Shown here one piece after another: positions 9,303 through 17,611 of a stretch of 44,437 nucleotides of DNA (position 1 is its first letter; each line of letters starts with the position of its first letter). The notes beneath the pieces were generated by a model that worked only from the letters and a program-made list of their open reading frames with translations, searched no databases and was not told the origin of the DNA. Source of the stretch: a virus; the IMG/VR virus record IMGVR_UViG_3300009376_001694, positions 1-44,437 of that record; one strand, given 5' to 3'. The position numbers were made by a program, and so were the translations under genes.

Positions 9303-10018
9303 TAATATTTGTAGTTCCATGCTTTAATGCAGAAAGAAATCTTGACAAGCTTGCTTCATCATTACAGTCTCAGTCTGATGATCGATGGACATGTATTATG
9401 GTTGATGACATGTCAGAAGATGATACCTGGAAAAAAATGATTGAAATTTGCACAAACGACAGCAGGTTTTCGTGTAGAAAAAATTCAGTTAAAAAGTTTG
9501 CATTAAGAAATATTGTTGAAACATCTAGACTGTTTCAGGATGTTGCTGATAATGTCATTATCGCAACAATTGATGGAGATGATTTTTTGTGCAATAACGA
9601 TGCTGTGTCAATTGTTAATAATGAGTATAGTAATGGTAGCGATGTTGTTTGGACTGCTCATGAATGGGATATAAACGGAAGCAATATATCAAATGATATG
9701 CCAGACAATGTAGATCCGTATTTTTGGCCATGGTGCAGTTCTCATTTAAGAACGTTCAGGTGTGCACTGTTAAAAAAAATATCTGATAAAAATTTTAAGG
9801 ACGAAGAGTTAAAATGGTTCAAGCGTGGATATGATCAAGCCTTAATGTTGCCGATATTAAGCGTTTCAAATAAGAGAAAGTATATAGACACTGTATGTTA
9901 TAGATACAACATAAACTCTGTGTCAGTTAATGATAGAGATTGGGCTGAGATGAGGCAGATTTCAACAATAAACCTTGTAAGAGCTAGAGGATTTATCGCC
10001 AAGAAAGAAGATCAGTAG
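9299..10018 (+). CDS. Glycosyltransferase family 2 protein
   Basis: 239 residues, starting with GTG inside the previous stop (GTGA overlap), which implies translational coupling. The N-terminus has the GT2 pattern IIFVVPCFNAERNL, then a nucleotide-binding MVDDMSEDDTW (34-44) and the metal-binding DGDD (92-95) in ATIDGDDFL. These are the usual features of an inverting GT-A enzyme of about this length. It probably acts with the neighbouring fusion transferase. Donor sugar cannot be told from the sequence. Confidence 0.82.
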   Translation: MIIFVVPCFNAERNLDKLASSLQSQSDDRWTCIMVDDMSEDDTWKKMIEICTNDSRFSCRKNSVKKFALRNIVETSRLFQDVADNVIIATIDGDDFLCNNDAVSIVNNEYSNGSDVVWTAHEWDINGSNISNDMPDNVDPYFWPWCSSHLRTFRCALLKKISDKNFKDEELKWFKRGYDQALMLPILSVSNKRKYIDTVCYRYNINSVSVNDRDWAEMRQISTINLVRARGFIAKKEDQ

Positions 10019-10492
10019 ATGATACGCTTTAGAGAAATGTGTGCAGATGATCTTGAATTTTTTATTGCCATACGAAATGAATGTGCCGATTTTCTTGATG
10101 ATAATACTAGATTTACAATTAATCAATGCCGCGAATGGTTCAGGAAAAGCAAGCCAAAATTTTATATTTTGACTCATAATAACAATGATGTAGGGTATTT
10201 TAGAACATCTTCATGGAATGAAGATGAAAGCAGTGTGTTTATAGGATGTGACATACATAGAACATACCGGGGAATGGGAATAGCAAAGCTGGCATACCCT
10301 AAGTTTATGAACTTTATGTTAGAATCTTTTGGGTTTAAGACGTTTATCTTATACGTTTTAGAATTTAATGTTAGAGCAATTTCTCTCTACGAAAAAGTTG
10401 GATTTAAAAGAACAAACAAAAAAACCGACCCAGTGTTCAGGGGCAAAGAAAAAATTAAGAGAATTGAGATGAAGATGGAGATTTCTAAATGA
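10019..10492 (+). CDS. GNAT-family N-acetyltransferase
   Basis: 157 residues; the ATG follows the previous stop directly. The acetyl-CoA pyrophosphate-binding motif is clear as YRGMGIAKLAYP (about residues 83-95), preceded by the beta strand SVFIGCDI and followed by the ISLYEKVGFKR segment typical of motif B. Length fits a single GNAT domain. In this setting, before an RfbC-like epimerase and a sugar aminotransferase, a role in N-acetylating an aminosugar nucleotide (as PseH or WbjI-type enzymes do) is likely, but that is inference from context. It overlaps the next gene by four bases (ATGA). Confidence 0.82.
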   Translation: MIRFREMCADDLEFFIAIRNECADFLDDNTRFTINQCREWFRKSKPKFYILTHNNNDVGYFRTSSWNEDESSVFIGCDIHRTYRGMGIAKLAYPKFMNFMLESFGFKTFILYVLEFNVRAISLYEKVGFKRTNKKTDPVFRGKEKIKRIEMKMEISK

Positions 10493-11067
10493 AGAAAGTT
10501 GCAAAGGAAAAAAGTAAAAATTTTAATGATGTTTTTGTATTTACACCAAGGGTTTTTCATGATCACAGAGGGTGTTTTTACGAATCATATAATGAGAATA
10601 CGTTTAAAGAAGCGGGATTTAATGAAATATTTGTCCAAGATAATTTTTCTATATCAAGGGCGAATGTAATAAGAGGCCTACACTATCAGTGGGACGGCCC
10701 AATGGGAAAATTTGTCAAGGTGGCAAGCGGTGCAATCATGGATGTCATTGTCGATGTAAGAAAAGGATCACCAACGTATGGAGTTTATGAATCATTTATG
10801 CTAACGGCAGAAAATAAAAAAGAACTATGGGTTCCACCGGGCTATGCTCATGGAATTATTTCTCTTGAAGATAACACTGTGCTACATTACAAGTGCACAG
10901 CAGTTTATAACTCAGATGGAGAATCCGGAATAAACCCACTCGATCCAGAGCTTAATATTGACTGGGGCATTGATAAAAGCAGCTTAATATTATCAGAAAA
11001 GGATTCGGCAGCACAGTCTTTTTCTGAATATAGAAATAATCCAAAATTTAATTTTAAGGATAAATAA
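10489..11067 (+). CDS. rfbC: dTDP-4-dehydrorhamnose 3,5-epimerase-like protein (RmlC/RfbC family)
   Basis: 192 residues, a normal length for the family. The cupin core has HDHRGCFYESY near 24, then the catalytic RGLHYQ (H65), a lysine at K74 and the conserved Tyr at 140 in CTAVY. The PPGYAHGI segment (116-123) is also typical. The family epimerises C3 and/or C5 of a 4-keto-6-deoxy-hexose nucleotide. No RmlA, RmlB or RmlD partner is recognised in this window, so the substrate must be supplied by the host, by genes outside the window, or be a different 4-keto sugar. Coupled to both neighbours by overlaps (ATGA at the start, TAATG at the end). Confidence 0.88.
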   Translation: MKKVAKEKSKNFNDVFVFTPRVFHDHRGCFYESYNENTFKEAGFNEIFVQDNFSISRANVIRGLHYQWDGPMGKFVKVASGAIMDVIVDVRKGSPTYGVYESFMLTAENKKELWVPPGYAHGIISLEDNTVLHYKCTAVYNSDGESGINPLDPELNIDWGIDKSSLILSEKDSAAQSFSEYRNNPKFNFKDK

Positions 11068-12035
11068 TGAAAAAAATTCTAATTGCAGGCGGCGCAGGAT
11101 ATATCGGCTCAGTCTTAGTACCAAAACTAATTGAAAGACAGTATGATGTTACTGTTGTAGATTTACTGTGGTTTGGAAATAGTCTTCCAGATGAAACAAA
11201 TATAATTAATGCTGATATTAGGTCACTAACTCCAGACGATGTTTCTGGATTTGACGTTGTCATCTTTATGGCTGGTGTGTCAAATGATCCAATGGCAAAC
11301 TTTAACCCATCTATGAACTTTGTTGAGAATGCATCCTCACCAACGTATCTTGCATTTATTTCTAAGGAAGCAGGCGTGCAAAGATTTGTGTATGCAAGTT
11401 CATGCAGTATTTATGGATATACAGCTGATAAATTGATGAATGAGAGCTCTCATGTTTCTCCAAAATTTCCATACGGTATTTCAAAAATGTTGGGTGAGAG
11501 TGCTGTTATGAGCTTTGAAGATGAAACATTTAGACCAATATCTCTTAGAAAGGGAACGGTAGGTGGGTATTCCAAGAGAATGAGATATGATCTTGTTGTA
11601 AACACAATGACAAAGTTTGCGCTGACAGAGGGAAAGATAGTTGTAAATAACCCTAGTGTATGGCGACCTTTAACAGATGTACGTGACATCGCCACAGCAT
11701 ACATCAGGGCAATTGAAGCAAGCCCAGAAATAACAGGTGTATTTAATGTATCATATGACAATTACACAATGGGCCGCTTAGCTGATGAAATTAGAGATGA
11801 GTTATTAAATAATGGGATCACTGTAGACATAGAGATTAAAAATATTCCAGAATGTAGAAACTATAAAGTAACAAATAACAAGATAAAAGATCAGCTTGAT
11901 TTCGTTCCTCAGTTTTCTCCTGGAGACTCTGTTAATGAAATTTTAAGAAATATAGACTTATCAACATATAGCTTTGACGATAAGACTTACTATAATATTA
12001 AGGTCTTTGAAGAGCTATTTGGAAAACAGCAATGA
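11067..12035 (+). CDS. NAD-dependent sugar-nucleotide epimerase/dehydratase (extended SDR)
   Basis: 322 residues; start overlaps the previous stop (TAATG). The Rossmann motif is GGAGYIGS (8-15), followed by DVVIFMAGVSNDPM, the catalytic ASSCSIYG segment near 111 and the YxxxK pair in PYGISKMLGE. WRPLTDVRDIA in the C-terminal half is typical of sugar-nucleotide SDRs. The family includes 4-epimerases, 4-ketoreductases and 4,6-dehydratases. Being next to the RfbC-like epimerase, this could be the 4-ketoreductase that finishes the same sugar, but the exact reaction is not readable by eye. Confidence 0.82.
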   Translation: MKKILIAGGAGYIGSVLVPKLIERQYDVTVVDLLWFGNSLPDETNIINADIRSLTPDDVSGFDVVIFMAGVSNDPMANFNPSMNFVENASSPTYLAFISKEAGVQRFVYASSCSIYGYTADKLMNESSHVSPKFPYGISKMLGESAVMSFEDETFRPISLRKGTVGGYSKRMRYDLVVNTMTKFALTEGKIVVNNPSVWRPLTDVRDIATAYIRAIEASPEITGVFNVSYDNYTMGRLADEIRDELLNNGITVDIEIKNIPECRNYKVTNNKIKDQLDFVPQFSPGDSVNEILRNIDLSTYSFDDKTYYNIKVFEELFGKQQ

Positions 12036-12268
12036 TTGAAACAAAAACTAGAAGCCTTTTAAAATCTTTGATATGGAGAATTATTGCTATACTTAATAGC
12101 TTTATTATTCTTGTGTCAGATGTGTCAGAAAGGGCTATTATTAATGCGTTTTACATGAACATTAGCGGTTTTATCATATATTATTTCTTTGAAAGGGCGT
12201 GTAATCGTATTTCGTATGGAAAAGTGTACAGTCAAAAAATAGGAGACAGCAATGATAAATCTTTTTAA
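12032..12268 (+). CDS. DUF2061-like small membrane protein
   Basis: 78 residues; ATGA overlap with the upstream gene. The sequence opens with KTRSLLKSLIWRIIAILNSF and ends with IIYYFFERACNRISYG, the two hallmarks of the DUF2061 family of small predicted inner-membrane proteins. Two hydrophobic helices lie at about residues 13-31 and 38-56. Members are often found near sulfate-assimilation or surface-sugar genes; their function is unknown. This is the only obvious membrane protein in the island. It overlaps the following aminotransferase by 17 bases. Family recognition is fairly firm; the role is open. Confidence 0.7.
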   Translation: MIETKTRSLLKSLIWRIIAILNSFIILVSDVSERAIINAFYMNISGFIIYYFFERACNRISYGKVYSQKIGDSNDKSF

Positions 12269-13349
12269 AGTTCATAATCCTGGAACACTAGGACCATTAA
12301 TAGATAAGCTTTTTGAAAACGGCATGGTGACAGAAGGAGAATATTCAGATAGATTTGAAAAAGAGTTTTCTGAATATGTTGAGAATGAAAATTGTTCACT
12401 TGTCAATAGCTGCACATCAGCTTTGACACTAGCGTTTAGACTTTGTGACATTCAGCCTGATGATGAGGTAATTGTTACACCTATGACATGCATGGCAACA
12501 AATGAGCCTGCATCTGTATTTGGTGCAAAGCTTGTCTGGGCAGATATTGATCCTGAGACTGGGAATATTGACCCATGTGATGTTAAAAGAAAGATAACTC
12601 CTAGAACAAAGGCTATTTCTGCTGTCCATTGGGCCGGCCAGCCATTTGAGATAGATGAAATTAATAAAATTGTAAGAGATTTTGATATAAAGGTAATTGA
12701 AGATGCTGCACATGCTCTCGGAGCAACATACAATGGAATCCCGATAGGGGGTCATAGTGATTTTACATGCTTCTCATTTCAGGCAATAAAACACTTAACA
12801 ACCGCGGACGGCGGTGCAATTTGCTCAAAAAACCACGATGATGACCAAAGGATAAAAAGCCTTAGGTGGTTTGGTTTAGACAGAAAGTATACTGCAAAGA
12901 CAGGAAAATCTCGATGGGAGCAGGACGTCACAGAGTGGGGATATAAGTTTCACATGAACAACTTAAATGCATTAATCGGGCTTGAGCAAATGAAGACAAT
13001 AAAGTCGCTTATTAAAAGTCACCAGGATAATAGTGCATTTTTTGATAAAAATATTAATAATTCACGTGTTAAAAAGCTCAAAAGATCAAAAAATTCTGAG
13101 TCTGCATGCTGGATCTACAGTCTTCTTGTAGATAATAGGGATGAATTTAAGAGTCATATGGCAAGCAAAGGTGTGGCAACAGATGTTGTTCATGTAAGAA
13201 ATGATAGATACTCTGTGTATAAAAAGTTTGAAAGAGATGACTTACCAGGGACTGATGAATTTTGTTCAAAAATGATGAATATTCCTGTCGGATGGTGGTT
13301 AACAGAAGAGGATAGGAAAACAGTTGTTGAAGCTGTTAATAGTTTTTAG
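12252..13349 (+). CDS. DegT/DnrJ/EryC1/StrS sugar aminotransferase (Lys type)
   Basis: 365 residues; ATG preceded by AGGAGA nine bases upstream. PLP type I fold: GMVTEGEYSDRFEKEF at the start, SCTSALTLA (53-61) for the phosphate, EDAAHALGA (150-158) with the Asp that pairs with the PLP nitrogen, and the Schiff-base lysine K180 in SFQAIKHLTTADGGA. The family transfers an amino group from glutamate to a keto sugar nucleotide, as in perosamine, 4-amino-arabinose or bacillosamine pathways. With the GNAT gene close by, the likely product is an N-acetylated amino sugar. The substrate nucleotide (GDP, dTDP or UDP) cannot be told. Confidence 0.88.
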   Translation: MINLFKVHNPGTLGPLIDKLFENGMVTEGEYSDRFEKEFSEYVENENCSLVNSCTSALTLAFRLCDIQPDDEVIVTPMTCMATNEPASVFGAKLVWADIDPETGNIDPCDVKRKITPRTKAISAVHWAGQPFEIDEINKIVRDFDIKVIEDAAHALGATYNGIPIGGHSDFTCFSFQAIKHLTTADGGAICSKNHDDDQRIKSLRWFGLDRKYTAKTGKSRWEQDVTEWGYKFHMNNLNALIGLEQMKTIKSLIKSHQDNSAFFDKNINNSRVKKLKRSKNSESACWIYSLLVDNRDEFKSHMASKGVATDVVHVRNDRYSVYKKFERDDLPGTDEFCSKMMNIPVGWWLTEEDRKTVVEAVNSF

Positions 13350-13355
13350 TTTAAA

Positions 13356-14153
13356 ATGGAATCAAAAATTCAAATAGGGATTCCGTGTGGAATCAATTCA
13401 GAGCACTATGTTAAACATTTAATATGGTCATCAAATATGACTGTAAGTGATCAAAAAAGAGTTGAATTTATACTTGCAATAAATGATAAAAGTGTCGATA
13501 CCGATGAAATATTAACCGTAGACACAGACTCAGAGATAAAAATAATTGATGCAATAAATGATAATCCAATATCTAGTCATGATCATGGACTTTGTCTCGA
13601 TTTACTATTCAGCAATATGACAGAAGATTTTGGAATGATAGTTGATGCAGACGTCGCTTTTCTTGCAAAGAGCTGGGATGAAAAAATGCTTAGCTTAATT
13701 CATGACGATATCGTTATCATAGGCTCAGAGTATAGTGGATCAAAATATCTAAAATTTCCCAATGCTATATGCTGTTTGTTTAGAGTGAAAGCATTGCAGA
13801 TGTGCAGCAGTATATCATTTACTCCTGCAAAGACAAGACAGATAACAATTGATTCTACAAATGCTAGAGTATTTGGAAGGGATCCTGGGGATATTATTGA
13901 CTTAGATGTTGGTTGGCAACTACCTTTTAAAATTAAGATACGCGGCGGAGATGGGATAGCACTACCTTTAATAAATTCAAATGATGAAAGATCCAAGTTT
14001 ATGACTGCAGGAATGAGAGGTGAGGAACATCAAATTAATGGAGAGCCTGTATTTACACATGTTGGTCGTTCATCATATAGAAATTTTCACACTGATCCAA
14101 TTATCTTAAGATGGAGGCAAAGAGTCGACGAGTGGATTACTAAAAATGCATAA
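13356..14153 (+). CDS. Probable GT-A-fold glycosyltransferase
   Basis: 265 residues, six bases after the aminotransferase. The N-terminus KIQIGIPCGINSEHYVKHL resembles the first strand of GT2 enzymes, and FGMIVDADVAFL holds a DxD metal site (D97, D99) at the expected place. The C-terminal part has VFTHVGRSSYRNFHTDP, a His near the end that could be a further metal ligand. It is not a close match to any named family I can recall, so the call is made from the fold signature and neighbours. It overlaps the next gene by eight bases. Confidence 0.62.
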   Translation: MESKIQIGIPCGINSEHYVKHLIWSSNMTVSDQKRVEFILAINDKSVDTDEILTVDTDSEIKIIDAINDNPISSHDHGLCLDLLFSNMTEDFGMIVDADVAFLAKSWDEKMLSLIHDDIVIIGSEYSGSKYLKFPNAICCLFRVKALQMCSSISFTPAKTRQITIDSTNARVFGRDPGDIIDLDVGWQLPFKIKIRGGDGIALPLINSNDERSKFMTAGMRGEEHQINGEPVFTHVGRSSYRNFHTDPIILRWRQRVDEWITKNA

Positions 14154-15675
14154 TTTTCCAAAAAAGAGAGTCAAAGTAACACTTTTGTATCCTCCTGAGC
14201 AAACTTGGCCCGAGATGATGTGCAAGCCGAACGGATCTTTAGCATATCCCATGCTAGGAGGAGCTCTGATAGAAAACGGCACAGAAGTAAAAATATTTGA
14301 TGCATGTGTAGGAAATGAAAGTGATAATCTAGACGACGTATTTTACACTTCGTCTGATTTACCCACAGGAATGAAGCGGACAGGCGTGACGGATGAAAGA
14401 ATTCTTGAAGAAGTAGCTGATTCAGATATAGTCGGCTTAACCTCTATTTTCACACATCAGGAGACAATGGTTTTAAATACTTCAAGGCTTATTAAAAAAA
14501 CATTTCCTGATAAGCTTATAGTTGCAGGAGGTGTCAATGCAAGGCATAGACAAAAAAAGTTTTTTGATAATGGTGTTGACCTTATCTGCACTTCTGAATC
14601 AGAAAAAACAATTGTAGAAATAGTAAGAACTATAGAAAGCGGAAGTAGAAACTTTACTCACATTCCAATGGTAGCATACCTTGAAAATGGAACACCAAAG
14701 CAAAGCAGTGCGATAGGTGATATAATATGGAATCTTGATGATTTACCTTTGCCAGCATGGCACCTTCTTCCAAATGACAGATATTGGAAAATTAGAAGGC
14801 CACACGGAGGTCATTTTGAACCTGATGAGGAATTAAAATATGCTTCAATGATGACGTCATTGGGCTGTCCATTTTCCTGCACATACTGTCATATAGCAGG
14901 TGAACGGAAGGGAACAATGTCAGGACCTATTGGAAAATTTAGAATAAAATCTGATCAAAGAGTTCTTAAAGAGCTTGATATTTTAAAGTCACTTGGAGTT
15001 AAGCAAATCTTTATAGAAGATGATTCAATCTTTGGAAAGAAGAGAAGAGCAATTGAGCTAATTAAAAAGATTAGAAATTTAGATTTTGAAATTCTTGATG
15101 TAAATGGAGTCAATGTTATTCATCTGCTAAAGAGCGGAGAACCTGACTTTGAAGTAATAGAAACACTTGCAGAAGCAGGATTTAGAGATATAGCACTGCC
15201 ATTTGAATCTGCTAATCCTAGAATAATATCGAAGTATGCGTCAAGCAAATGGAATATTCAGCAGTCAAATATTCCTGCCCTATTAAAGGCATTAAAGGAT
15301 TATAATTTAAGAATTGCAGGTAACTACATGATAGGGTACCCTGATGAAACAAGAGAAGAAATTATACATACAATTAATTTTGCTAAAGAATGCATGAATA
15401 ATGGTCTTGATGCTGCTAGCTTCTTTTTAGTGATGCCGCTCCCAGGAACTCCAATGTTTGACTCTGCTATGAGAGATGGAAATCTTTCAACTGATTATGA
15501 TCCTGATAAAATGCACTGGCAAAAGGCAAATATGATCAATACGATTGTCCCGTCGGACGAGCTAGAAAAGATAAGAGACAAGGCTTGGGAAGAAATAAAT
15601 GACCATCGCTACACAAAATATAAAAAAGGAATGCTTGTCGACAAAAATTCTGGTGAGATTCATAAGATAGAATGA
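14146..15675 (+). CDS. Radical SAM protein with B12-binding-like N-terminal domain
   Basis: 509 residues. Residues about 8-165 form a cobalamin-binding-like Rossmann domain (VTLLYPPEQTWPEMM, then IVAGGVNARH), lacking the DxHxxG B12-ligand motif, as in many members. The radical SAM centre is GCPFSCTYCHIAG with the CxxxCxxC cysteines C241, C245 and C248. A C-terminal section with GYPDETREEI and MPLPGTPMFD is typical of the B12-binding radical SAM group (MiaB/HemN-like Elp3 fold). Such enzymes methylate unactivated carbons or phosphonates, or rearrange sugars and lipids. In this island a C-methylation or other radical change of a sugar is plausible. Eight-base overlap with the upstream gene, ATGA with the next. 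Confidence 0.87.
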   Translation: MHNFPKKRVKVTLLYPPEQTWPEMMCKPNGSLAYPMLGGALIENGTEVKIFDACVGNESDNLDDVFYTSSDLPTGMKRTGVTDERILEEVADSDIVGLTSIFTHQETMVLNTSRLIKKTFPDKLIVAGGVNARHRQKKFFDNGVDLICTSESEKTIVEIVRTIESGSRNFTHIPMVAYLENGTPKQSSAIGDIIWNLDDLPLPAWHLLPNDRYWKIRRPHGGHFEPDEELKYASMMTSLGCPFSCTYCHIAGERKGTMSGPIGKFRIKSDQRVLKELDILKSLGVKQIFIEDDSIFGKKRRAIELIKKIRNLDFEILDVNGVNVIHLLKSGEPDFEVIETLAEAGFRDIALPFESANPRIISKYASSKWNIQQSNIPALLKALKDYNLRIAGNYMIGYPDETREEIIHTINFAKECMNNGLDAASFFLVMPLPGTPMFDSAMRDGNLSTDYDPDKMHWQKANMINTIVPSDELEKIRDKAWEEINDHRYTKYKKGMLVDKNSGEIHKIE

Positions 15676-16583
15676 ATGTGCTATTTGACAATGTAGATTT
15701 TGAATCAAGTTCAGGTCCCAATGCTTTTGCTGGAAAATTAGCAAGAGCATTTACTGAATTAGACGTAAATTCTGTTAGCAACATCTCTAATTCTCAAAAG
15801 ATTGATATACAATTATCATTCATAGCAGCTTCCTATAAGGTTGCACCCATCGTCCAGAGGCTAGATGGAATTTATTTTAACTCGGACCAGGATTATCAGC
15901 ATCTCAACACACCTATATGTGAAACATTTCATGCAGCAAGTGCAGTAATTTATCAGTCTAATTTCAATAAAGTGCTAACTGAGAAATGGTTTGGTGAGCA
16001 CCAGAATGGAAATGTGATTCACAACGGTACATGCTTGGACCTCATTTCAGAAATAAAACCCATACAGCATCCAGTGCTTGATAAATTTAATGGTGTGTGG
16101 TCATGCGCATCAGCCTGGAGGCCTCACAAAAGACTATCAGAAAACGTACGCTATTTTTTAGAATTTGCACCTGAAGATGCTTGCCTGGTTGTTGCAGGAA
16201 AAAATCCAGACTTTCAAGTAAGTCATGATAGAGTGCTATACGCAGGAGAGATGCCATGGCAAGATTTAATCTCGCTGTTTAAGCGATCTACTAAGTTCTT
16301 ACACCTAGCATGGCTAGATCATTGTCCAAACGTGGTAATTGATGCACAAGCAAGTGGATGCTCTGTCGTTTGTTCAGCTGCAGGTGGAACACATGAGATT
16401 GTCAATGAGTCTGGCCTGATAATAGAAGAAGATCTTTGGGATTTTTCTCCTGTGAGACTTTATAATCCTCCAGAGATGGATTTTAGTAGAGCAATTCAAA
16501 GTGAAAATAGCGTAAATTTTGATATCGCTGAAGTTGCAAAAAAGTATAAATCTGTTTTTGTAGATTTACTCGATAATGTGTAA
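15672..16583 (+). CDS. GT4-type glycosyltransferase
   Basis: 303 residues, starting within the stop of the radical SAM gene (ATGA). GT-B fold with a short N-terminal domain (NVLFDNVDFESSSGPNAFA), a linker strand GVWSCASAWRPHKRL near 145, and the C-terminal donor site HCPNVVIDAQASGC, then SAAGGTHEIV. These match group 1 transferases, which use retaining chemistry and nucleotide sugars. A 41-base gap follows, one of the larger gaps in the island. Confidence 0.82.
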   Translation: MNVLFDNVDFESSSGPNAFAGKLARAFTELDVNSVSNISNSQKIDIQLSFIAASYKVAPIVQRLDGIYFNSDQDYQHLNTPICETFHAASAVIYQSNFNKVLTEKWFGEHQNGNVIHNGTCLDLISEIKPIQHPVLDKFNGVWSCASAWRPHKRLSENVRYFLEFAPEDACLVVAGKNPDFQVSHDRVLYAGEMPWQDLISLFKRSTKFLHLAWLDHCPNVVIDAQASGCSVVCSAAGGTHEIVNESGLIIEEDLWDFSPVRLYNPPEMDFSRAIQSENSVNFDIAEVAKKYKSVFVDLLDNV

Positions 16584-16624
16584 AGCTTATTTTTTTATCT
16601 TAGAATTATCAAGAGGAAGCTTAG

Positions 16625-17611
16625 ATGAAAGTAACATTTGGAATCAATAACTACAATAGACTTTTTTATCTTAGAAGTTGTGCAGAGTCATTGATGGAAT
16701 CTGTTTCAGATTATGATGACGTAGAATTTATCTGTGTAGATGATAATAGCGAAGAACCAGGAACACAGGAATACCTGGGTTTACTACGTGAGAAGGGATG
16801 GAAGGTAATAAATCAGCAGGACTATAGGTCGGGAGAAAAGGGCAAGATAGGAAAAAATGATGTAGACCATATCAGCGCATTTGGTGAAGCCCTCAATATT
16901 ATTTTTCAGGAGTCAACAGGAGATATAATATTTCCCCTCCAGGGAGATTGTCAGTTTATTAGAAAAGGGTGGCTAAAGGACTATGTTTCCCTATTTCAGC
17001 AGAATGATGATGTGGGATCGGTTTTGATAGACTGCCAAAGAAAAGTAAGATTAAATGCAGCGATGTTTACAAAGATAAGAGTAAATAATTCAATTTTTTG
17101 TCTAGATTCCTCTCGATCTAAAGTAAACGGCGCCGGAGATTGTGGATATAGAAGGTCAGTCATTGCTTCTGTAGGCGGCTGGGAAACACCAGGACATGGT
17201 GGAAATGCTGAGGTAAATCTAAGTGAGAAGATTGAAAAGAAATTCTCGTCAAAGATGAAGACTTACTTGCCGTGGATTCCAGTATGTGTGGGAATCTTTA
17301 CGGATCCTCGAGGAACAAATGCAAGAGTTAGGGGAAATAAGAGATTTGGAAAATATTGGTCTGCTGACAATGATCAATATTATGAGTGGGTGGATATCTC
17401 TCAATTGAAAGAATCACCAAGTAGACCATATTCAATAGAGGAGCTTGCAAAGCCCATTGGCTGGAATGCGCCCATAGATGACTTTGGCGAATGGAAGAAA
17501 AATCCCATTGATATTAGTGCTGCATCGAGAGAAGATTACGAGATTGTTTACGAAATAGTGGAATCAGAAGAAGAGGATGATGATCACATACAAGAGTGGT
17601 TGCTAGACTGA
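16625..17611 (+). CDS. Glycosyltransferase family 2 protein
   Basis: 328 residues; ATG preceded by AGAGGAAG. The N-terminus VTFGINNYNRLFYLRSCAES and FICVDDNSEE (D39, D40) show a GT-A nucleotide site, and IIFPLQGDCQF holds the acidic metal-site position (D108). A GAGDCGYRRSVIASVGGWE segment follows, as in many GT2 enzymes where it positions the acceptor. The C-terminal tail is very acidic (ESEEEDDD near residue 315). It overlaps the next gene by one base (TGATG). Confidence 0.78.
   Translation: MKVTFGINNYNRLFYLRSCAESLMESVSDYDDVEFICVDDNSEEPGTQEYLGLLREKGWKVINQQDYRSGEKGKIGKNDVDHISAFGEALNIIFQESTGDIIFPLQGDCQFIRKGWLKDYVSLFQQNDDVGSVLIDCQRKVRLNAAMFTKIRVNNSIFCLDSSRSKVNGAGDCGYRRSVIASVGGWETPGHGGNAEVNLSEKIEKKFSSKMKTYLPWIPVCVGIFTDPRGTNARVRGNKRFGKYWSADNDQYYEWVDISQLKESPSRPYSIEELAKPIGWNAPIDDFGEWKKNPIDISAASREDYEIVYEIVESEEEDDDHIQEWLLD

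Noticed and set aside
12429-12755. Minus-strand frames opposite the aminotransferase
   Set aside because: They lie entirely within a well-supported gene, lack recognisable domains and have no promoter or ribosome site.
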